From assembly GCA_002778535.1 (NCBI GenBank), contig PFBP01000007.1, positions 1 to 9,247 of the forward strand: a DNA stretch of 9,247 bases, read 5' to 3'. A program made the position numbers and the translations under genes. Each line of letters begins with the position of its first letter. Within the stretch, counting starts at the first letter, position 1. Origin of the DNA: Candidatus Kuenenbacteria bacterium CG10_big_fil_rev_8_21_14_0_10_36_11 (lineage in GTDB: Bacteria > Patescibacteriota > Patescibacteriia > UBA2196). Below are positions 6,244 to 9,247 of this stretch, piece by piece. The notes beneath the pieces were generated by a model that was not told the DNA's origin, did not search any database, and saw only the letters and a list, made by a program, of their open reading frames with translations.

Positions 6244-6252
6244 TGATATAAT
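6244..6252 (+). promoter_or_regulatory. Extended -10 promoter of the envelope operon, predicted leaderless
   Basis: TGA (6244-6246) directly precedes a consensus TATAAT (6247-6252), with no recognisable -35. With the usual 6-nt gap after the -10, transcription starts at 6259, exactly the A of the ATG of the 287-aa gene. The TGA is also an in-frame stop for that gene, so its start cannot lie further upstream. The opposing minus-strand -10 ends 21 bp away, so polymerase bound at one promoter would overlap the other. Confidence 0.68.
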
Positions 6253-6258
6253 CTAATT

Positions 6259-7122
6259 ATGAACAATGAATCACAAACTCAATGGTATTATAAAATCGTT
6301 TACTTTTTTATTGCCAATCAGGTATTGTTCAAACGATTGGCTGTGGTTTTGTTAATTTTAATTAATATCGCTCTTTTTTGGTTTGCTGGCGTAAGGTTGG
6401 TAAATTATTCAGCTGACACAAAAAATTATCAACAGATTTTAACAGAACTTACTGCACTTGATACATCGTTAGAAAAATATCGCGATACGCACAAACCATT
6501 TGATTTAGAAATAATTTCTGTGGATAAAATTAGTCTGGGCGATAATAAATACGATTTAGTGGCTAAATTATCTAATCCTAATTTAAATTGGCTTGCGGAT
6601 TTGCAATATGCTTTTATAGTTGATGGCCTAATGCTTGATTGGCAAAGCACTTTTATTTTACCAGGAGAAAGTAAATATTTTTTTAAATTCAATTATTATT
6701 CGCTTAATTATCCAGTGAGTATGGAGTTAAAATTAGGGGCGAATAATTGGCAAAGAATTAAAGCCAAGGACTTGAGTCGTGTTTTGCAAGAAATAGTTAT
6801 TGGCGAGCCAGAATCTTTAGCGCAAAATAATTACACGGAAATTAAGTTTTCAGCAGAAAATTTAAGCCATTTTAATTTTTGGCAAGTTGGCTGGCAGGTG
6901 GTCGCATATAATGGCGCTTATCCAGTAGCTATTAATTATGTGACAATTGATAAATTTTTAAGCGGACAAAAAAGAACAGTCAGCGCAGCCTGGAATTATA
7001 ACTTTGGAGTGCCATCTAAAATTGAAATCATACCTGATATTAATATTTATAATGATAAAAATTATTTTAAATCAGATGCGCCGGCTGTTAATTTAATCAG
7101 AGGCGCGCGCGATGAGAAATAA
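6259..7122 (+). CDS. Membrane-anchored protein with two Ig-like (FxLYD/LEA-type) domains (287 aa)
   Basis: Function unknown. It has a short cytoplasmic N-terminus, one transmembrane helix (about 26-47, AVVLLILINIALFWFAGVRL), a short helical stretch, then two beta-rich modules predicted outside the membrane. Module A (about 82-162) contains VAKLSNPNLNW, LQYAFIVDG and FILPGESKYF. Module B (about 175-270) contains IKFSAENLSHFNFWQVGWQVVAY and ends in IEIIPDINIYNDKNYF. The pattern of a strand, an N-P-N or E-N turn, then an aromatic strand resembles FxLYD/LEA-type beta sandwiches, but this is fold-level inference. ATG 6259 is the only plausible start. The stop lies 3 bp before rodA, implying cotranscription and probably coupled translation. 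An accessory role in peptidoglycan synthesis is suggested only by that position. Confidence 0.85.
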   Translation: MNNESQTQWYYKIVYFFIANQVLFKRLAVVLLILINIALFWFAGVRLVNYSADTKNYQQILTELTALDTSLEKYRDTHKPFDLEIISVDKISLGDNKYDLVAKLSNPNLNWLADLQYAFIVDGLMLDWQSTFILPGESKYFFKFNYYSLNYPVSMELKLGANNWQRIKAKDLSRVLQEIVIGEPESLAQNNYTEIKFSAENLSHFNFWQVGWQVVAYNGAYPVAINYVTIDKFLSGQKRTVSAAWNYNFGVPSKIEIIPDINIYNDKNYFKSDAPAVNLIRGARDEK

Positions 7123-7125
7123 TGT

Positions 7126-8220
7126 ATGCTGTTTCCTAAAATCACTATTTTTAAAAATATTGACTGGCTGCTTTTGGTAGCCGTTTTTCTTTTAATTTGC
7201 TTTGGTTTGTCAACTTTATACAGTCTGGCTTTGGGCTCGGAAAATAAAAGTTTTAATTTGCTGGAAAAACAAATCATCTCTTCTTTACTCGGTCTGGTTT
7301 TTATGTTTGTTTTTATTGTGCTGGATTACCGCGTCTGGCGGTCGGTTGCGCCATGGCTTTATGCGATAGCTTTTATTTTATTGCTTTTGGTTTTGTTTTT
7401 CGGCAAAAATATTCAAGGCACAACAGGCTGGTTTGTTTTAAGCAAGTTAAGTTTTCAGCCGATTGAATTAGCCAAAATTGTCATAGTTATTGTGCTGGCT
7501 AAATTTTTTGCCCATCGTTCTAAATTAGACGTTCAAATTTCTTTGTGGTTGAAATCTTTTTTAATTATCATTCCTTTTTGCGTTTTGGTGCTATTGCAGC
7601 CAGATTTTGGTTCCATGGCCGTGATTTTTCTTGTCTGGATAGCCATGCTCTGGTTTCATGGTTTTAATAAAAAATATTTTTTATTTTTTTTAATAATTGT
7701 TTTGTTAATGGCCATTGTATCTTGGCAATTTTTATTAGTGCCATATCAAAAAGAAAGAGTGTTGACTTTTTTAAATCCGCAGGCTGATTTGTTAAAGTCT
7801 GGTTATAATGTTCATCAGTCAATGGTCGCTATTGGTTCGGGCGGGTTTTGGGGCAGAAGACTGGGTCTGGGTACGCAAAGCCAGCTGCATTTTTTGCCGG
7901 TTTCTGAAGCTGATTTTATTTTTGCTGCTTTGGGAGAGGAGTTAGGTTTTATTGGCGCTTCGGTCTTATTTGTTTTATATTTGATTGTTTTTTATCGGTT
8001 GTTTAAAATTATTAAAAACACTAAAGATGATTTTGGGACTTTTTTAGTTTTTGGTTTTGCCATGATATTTTTTATTCAACTCGTTATCAATGTGGGCATG
8101 GCAGTCGGCATTTTGCCAGTGACTGGTTTGCCTTTGCCTTTTGTCAGTTATGGCGGCAGTTTTTTAATCATGAGCTTGATTGCTGTTGGTATGGTTCAGG
8201 GAATAAAAATCAGGAGTTAA
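7126..8220 (+). CDS. rodA: RodA/FtsW/SpoVE family peptidoglycan glycosyltransferase (364 aa)
   Basis: SEDS-family integral membrane enzyme that polymerises lipid II into glycan strands, normally with a class B penicillin-binding protein. About ten hydrophobic segments are seen. Family signatures in order: FQPIELAK (110-117, usual Ser replaced by Ile), LQPDFGSMAVIFLVW (157-171), SGYNVHQSMVAIGSGGFWGRRLGLGTQ (225-251), HFLPVSEADFIFAALGEELGF (255-275) and GILPVTGLPLPFVSYGGS (328-345). D263 in EADFIF corresponds to the catalytic Asp of RodA (D255 in Thermus). Length fits RodA better than FtsW, but the two cannot be separated with certainty from sequence alone; no partner penicillin-binding protein is in view. 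ATG 7126 lies 3 bp after the upstream stop. The overlapping ATG at 7122 is in another frame. No clear Shine-Dalgarno, so translation is probably coupled. Confidence 0.95.
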   Translation: MLFPKITIFKNIDWLLLVAVFLLICFGLSTLYSLALGSENKSFNLLEKQIISSLLGLVFMFVFIVLDYRVWRSVAPWLYAIAFILLLLVLFFGKNIQGTTGWFVLSKLSFQPIELAKIVIVIVLAKFFAHRSKLDVQISLWLKSFLIIIPFCVLVLLQPDFGSMAVIFLVWIAMLWFHGFNKKYFLFFLIIVLLMAIVSWQFLLVPYQKERVLTFLNPQADLLKSGYNVHQSMVAIGSGGFWGRRLGLGTQSQLHFLPVSEADFIFAALGEELGFIGASVLFVLYLIVFYRLFKIIKNTKDDFGTFLVFGFAMIFFIQLVINVGMAVGILPVTGLPLPFVSYGGSFLIMSLIAVGMVQGIKIRS

Positions 8221-8244
8221 TTTAGTTTATTTCGTTATGATTTT

Positions 8245-9247
8245 ATGTATATCAACTCGCAATTTTTTCAGCGGAATCAAATCTTGCGTTCAATTTTAAC
8301 ATTGGTTTTTTTTATTTCGCTATTGGTGATTTTCTTTCTGCCTTTGGCTGACAATGATTTTGGCTGGCATTATCGCTGTGGGATGCAGATTATGCAAAGC
8401 CGCGGCGTTTGCCAGGGCGGCGAGTTTTTATATTTTTTGTCTGATTATCAGTGGGCTAATCCCAATTTTTTATATGACATTTTTATTGCTAATGTTTTTA
8501 ATCATTTTGGTTTTTTAGGCCTGAGTTTTTTAGGCAGTTTAATTTTAACCTTAGTGATCATTTGGATTTATAAAAGCAGCCCGGCCGGCATTTTTATTAA
8601 AATACCTTTAATTTATCTGGCTATTTTTTTATCCTGGCCAGTTTTATCTCTCGGCTTTAGATCGCAAATATTATCATTGCTTTTTGGCGCGCTGACTTTT
8701 TATTTTTTAGGCGCGAAAAAGGAAAGCCATTTGAAAAAAATTATTTGGTTGGTGCCGCTCTTTGGCGTTTGGGCCAATACTCATCCTAGTTTTTTTCTCG
8801 GACCGCTTATTTTTGCGCTTTATCTGATTGGCCAATGGCTTGGTTTTTTAAGAAAAAAAGTTTTACTAAAAACAGTTGCAATAACTTCAATTGTTTTTTG
8901 TCTGTCCAGCATAGCAACTTTGCTTAATCCATTTGGTTATTACATTTACGAAGAAGTCTACCGCCATTGGCAAATGCCATTAAGTACTTTAATTGCCGAA
9001 TGGGTGCCGCCGTTGCTTTGGCCATCAGTAATAATTATTGTCCTTACTGGAATTTTTATTATCTATAATGTGCTTAAAAATAAATTTGATTTTTTTGCCA
9101 CGGCAGTTTTGTTAATCGCCGCGTTTTTCAGCCTGAAAGCGCGCCGCAATCTGCCGTTTTTTTATTTTTACTATCTTTATTTGGTTTTAAAAAATTTGAA
9201 TTTTAAAATCAATGAAAAATGGGGCCGTTATTTTGAATACTTTTTAA
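8245..9247 (+). CDS. GT-C-like polytopic membrane protein, N-terminal part (3' end outside window)
   Basis: An open frame of 334 codons runs off the right edge without a stop. After a first membrane helix (about 13-35) comes an acidic loop motif, DNDFGWHYRCG (36-46), then a loop with QWANPNFLYD. Many hydrophobic helices follow, with WANTHPSFFLGP (176-187), TLLNPFGYYIY (225-235), IAEWVPP (250-256) and LKARRNLPFF (297-306). The D-x-D-x-x-W-H loop, W-x-N-x-H, NPFG and EW-P series is what I recall from uncharacterised bacterial GT-C-fold proteins, which use polyprenyl-phosphate sugars. The first-loop acidic pair would be the usual catalytic candidate. Substrate is unknown. It is in the same frame as rodA, 24 bp after its stop. 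ATG 8245 is the first in-frame start and has no Shine-Dalgarno. Probably the third gene of the envelope operon. Confidence 0.82.
   Translation, partial: MYINSQFFQRNQILRSILTLVFFISLLVIFFLPLADNDFGWHYRCGMQIMQSRGVCQGGEFLYFLSDYQWANPNFLYDIFIANVFNHFGFLGLSFLGSLILTLVIIWIYKSSPAGIFIKIPLIYLAIFLSWPVLSLGFRSQILSLLFGALTFYFLGAKKESHLKKIIWLVPLFGVWANTHPSFFLGPLIFALYLIGQWLGFLRKKVLLKTVAITSIVFCLSSIATLLNPFGYYIYEEVYRHWQMPLSTLIAEWVPPLLWPSVIIIVLTGIFIIYNVLKNKFDFFATAVLLIAAFFSLKARRNLPFFYFYYLYLVLKNLNFKINEKWGRYFEYFL

Noticed and set aside
1..9247. Recoded UGA (code 25 as in Gracilibacteria or Absconditabacteria)
   Set aside because: All genes read through with the standard code, Gly uses GGN, no in-frame TGA is needed, and the five visible stops are TAA.

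Overview
The window looks like a chromosomal segment of a Candidate Phyla Radiation (Patescibacteria, Parcubacteria-like) bacterium. This is an inference from A+T-rich sequence, very tight gene packing, scarce Shine-Dalgarno sites, TAA at all five visible stops, and proteins of types I associate with that group: a baseplate-J-like membrane protein, a DnaE with atypical motifs, and a short one-TM protein with a charged tail. The standard bacterial code fits; no in-frame TGA is needed in any gene.

Layout. All genes left of about 6.2 kb lie on the minus strand and all genes right of it on the plus strand. Minus strand, in transcription order: a 117-aa one-TM protein (6173-5820); a 213-bp gap holding a terminator-type hairpin, a degenerate inverted repeat and the probable dnaE promoter; dnaE (5606-2052); an 82-bp gap filled by a long A+T-rich inverted repeat; a 380-aa baseplate-J-like membrane protein (1969-827); and thrS (from 821, running off the left edge). 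The last three probably form one replication/translation operon. Plus strand: a 287-aa membrane-anchored protein (6259-7122), a RodA/FtsW-type peptidoglycan polymerase (7126-8220) and a GT-C-like polytopic membrane protein (from 8245, running off the right edge). These sit 3 and 24 bp apart and look like a cell-envelope operon.

The two gene sets are driven from a compact divergent promoter at 6174-6258. It carries two extended -10 elements back to back. The plus-strand one places its predicted start on the A of the ATG, so the envelope operon mRNA is probably leaderless. Both gaps flanking dnaE contain 7-bp-periodic A+T-rich repeats.

Most of the window is core housekeeping content. I found no mobile element, CRISPR array, RNA gene or clear defence or secretion system. 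The items most worth following are the leaderless divergent promoter, the heptamer and inverted repeats around dnaE, the TGS-less ThrRS, the clade-like DnaE motif changes with an intact PHP metal site, and the uncharacterised envelope proteins next to RodA.
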